From Minisyncoccota bacterium (GTDB taxonomy: Bacteria; Patescibacteriota; Minisyncoccia; UBA6257; XYB1-36-10): DNA of 5,474 bases. The stretch lies in NCBI GenBank assembly GCA_028709185.1, contig JAQVXM010000042.1, positions 1 to 5,474 of the forward strand, read 5' to 3'. The translations under genes and the position numbers were made by a program. This document shows, one piece after another, positions 4,875-5,474 of this stretch. The notes under the pieces are model-generated. The model did no database searches. It was given only the letters and a program-made list of their open reading frames with translations, and had not been told where the DNA came from. Within the stretch, counting starts at the first letter, position 1, and every line of letters starts with the position of its first letter.

Positions 4875-5474
4875 ATGAGCAGTTATTATAAACCGAACAG
4901 AAATCCAAATTGGAATTACGGAGGAGCAAATTTTCGCTTAAGCCGTTCTAAAATTGATTTATTCATTGAATGTCCGCGATGTTTTTATATAGATAATAAA
5001 CTGGGAGTGGCGCGTCCGCCCGGATATCCTTTTTCTTTAAATTCGGCAGTGGATACTCTTTTAAAAAAAGAATTCGATATTCATCGGGCAAAAGGCGAAC
5101 CGCATCCTTTGATGAAGGAATACGGGATTGAAGCGGTGCCGTATGTGAATGAAAGAATGGATGAGTGGAGGGATTCTTTGAGAAGAGGAATTCAGTTTTT
5201 TCACGAACCGACGGGACTTCTTATTTCCGGAGGAGTGGACGATGTTTGGGAAAATACAAAAGGAGAGTTGATTATTGCGGATTATAAAGCGACAAGCAAA
5301 GACGGAGAGGTGAATTTGGACGCGGAATGGCAAAATGGATATAAAAGGCAAATGGAAGTTTATCAATGGCTTTTTAGAAAAAACGGGTTTAAAGTTTCGA
5401 ATATCGGTTATTTTGTCTATGTAAACGGGAAAACGGACAGGGAAGCTTTTGATGGCAAGCTGGAGTTTGATGTA
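4875..5474 (+). CDS. PD-(D/E)XK nuclease superfamily protein, RecB/Cas4-like (C-terminus outside window)
   Basis: Partial gene with 200 residues readable from ATG at 4875 to the right edge. The nuclease core order is clear. LSRSKIDLFIECPRCFYI (22-39) is the N-terminal 'SxSxxxxFxxCP' helix motif of RecB-type nucleases. GGVDDVWEN (119-127) supplies the first metal-binding Asp (D122 or D123). IADYKAT (134-140) gives the D136-x-K138 active-site pair. QMEVYQW (159-165) is the conserved QxxxY helix motif. Such enzymes cut DNA with Mg2+ and usually serve DNA repair or recombination; a standalone protein of this kind has no assigned substrate. Iron-sulfur members have an N-terminal Cys plus three Cys near the C-terminus; C33 and C36 are present, and the C-terminal part is not visible. 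An in-frame TAA lies directly before the ATG, fixing the start as 4875 or later. No cas genes or repeats are nearby. Confidence 0.9.
   Translation, partial: MSSYYKPNRNPNWNYGGANFRLSRSKIDLFIECPRCFYIDNKLGVARPPGYPFSLNSAVDTLLKKEFDIHRAKGEPHPLMKEYGIEAVPYVNERMDEWRDSLRRGIQFFHEPTGLLISGGVDDVWENTKGELIIADYKATSKDGEVNLDAEWQNGYKRQMEVYQWLFRKNGFKVSNIGYFVYVNGKTDREAFDGKLEFDV

Noticed and set aside
5061..5366. 101-codon minus-strand frame
   Set aside because: Antisense to the nuclease core (GGVDDV, DYK and QMEVYQW motifs on the plus strand), so it is a shadow.
1..5474. Alternative genetic code with TGA read as glycine (code 25, Gracilibacteria/Absconditabacteria)
   Set aside because: No in-frame TGA was found in any of the six genes while GGA glycine codons are frequent; code 25 would be expected to show TGA.
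1..5474. CRISPR array, tRNA, rRNA, complete insertion sequence or diversity-generating repeat
   Set aside because: No regularly spaced repeats, cloverleaf sequence, rRNA segment, transposase or reverse transcriptase gene was found on either strand.

Overview
The window is AT-rich bacterial DNA with short intergenic gaps and six genes, two of which run off the ends. Several features together suggest the Patescibacteria (candidate phyla radiation), probably a Parcubacteria-like lineage: low G+C, Lys/Ile/Phe-rich proteins, an Arg/Gly-rich protein with a Cys-cluster zinc-binding motif, a DedA protein of the 'HGxG' type, and almost no Shine-Dalgarno sites. This assignment is inference from protein style, since there is no marker gene here. 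The standard bacterial code fits: I found no in-frame TGA in any gene, and the four visible stops are TAA, TAA, TAG and TAG.

Left part (1-1543, minus strand): a DedA-family membrane protein is followed after 9 bases by a GT4 glycosyltransferase, whose C-terminus lies beyond base 1. They look like one operon driven by an extended -10 promoter at 1576-1584. Envelope lipid or glycolipid assembly is the natural joint theme, but the substrate cannot be read from sequence.

Centre (1690-4091, plus strand): first comes a 180-residue Arg/Gly-rich protein with a five-cysteine zinc-binding core, closed by a clear intrinsic terminator (2255-2290). Next is a 560-residue Kef-type CPA2 cation:proton antiporter with a C-terminal RCK_N nucleotide-binding domain. 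Its GTG start lies 8 bases after a TGGTATAAT promoter element, so its mRNA is predicted to be leaderless.

Spacer 4092-4341: this holds no intact gene. It contains a likely remnant of a secreted-protein gene (a signal peptide without a normal start codon, ending in two stops), an unexplained 20-base hairpin, a 12-base palindrome, and the minus-strand terminator of the next gene.

Right part: a 138-residue two-helix membrane protein of unknown function lies on the minus strand (4342-4758), with a near-consensus sigma70 promoter, the only strong Shine-Dalgarno site in the window, and its own terminator. Divergent from it, a PD-(D/E)XK (RecB/Cas4-type) nuclease gene starts at 4875 and runs off the right end. 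I see no CRISPR array, tRNA, rRNA or complete mobile element. Most of the window looks like ordinary chromosome. The points worth a second look are the leaderless-type starts, the DedA motif changes, the zinc-binding RG-rich protein, and the signal-peptide remnant beside the hairpin.
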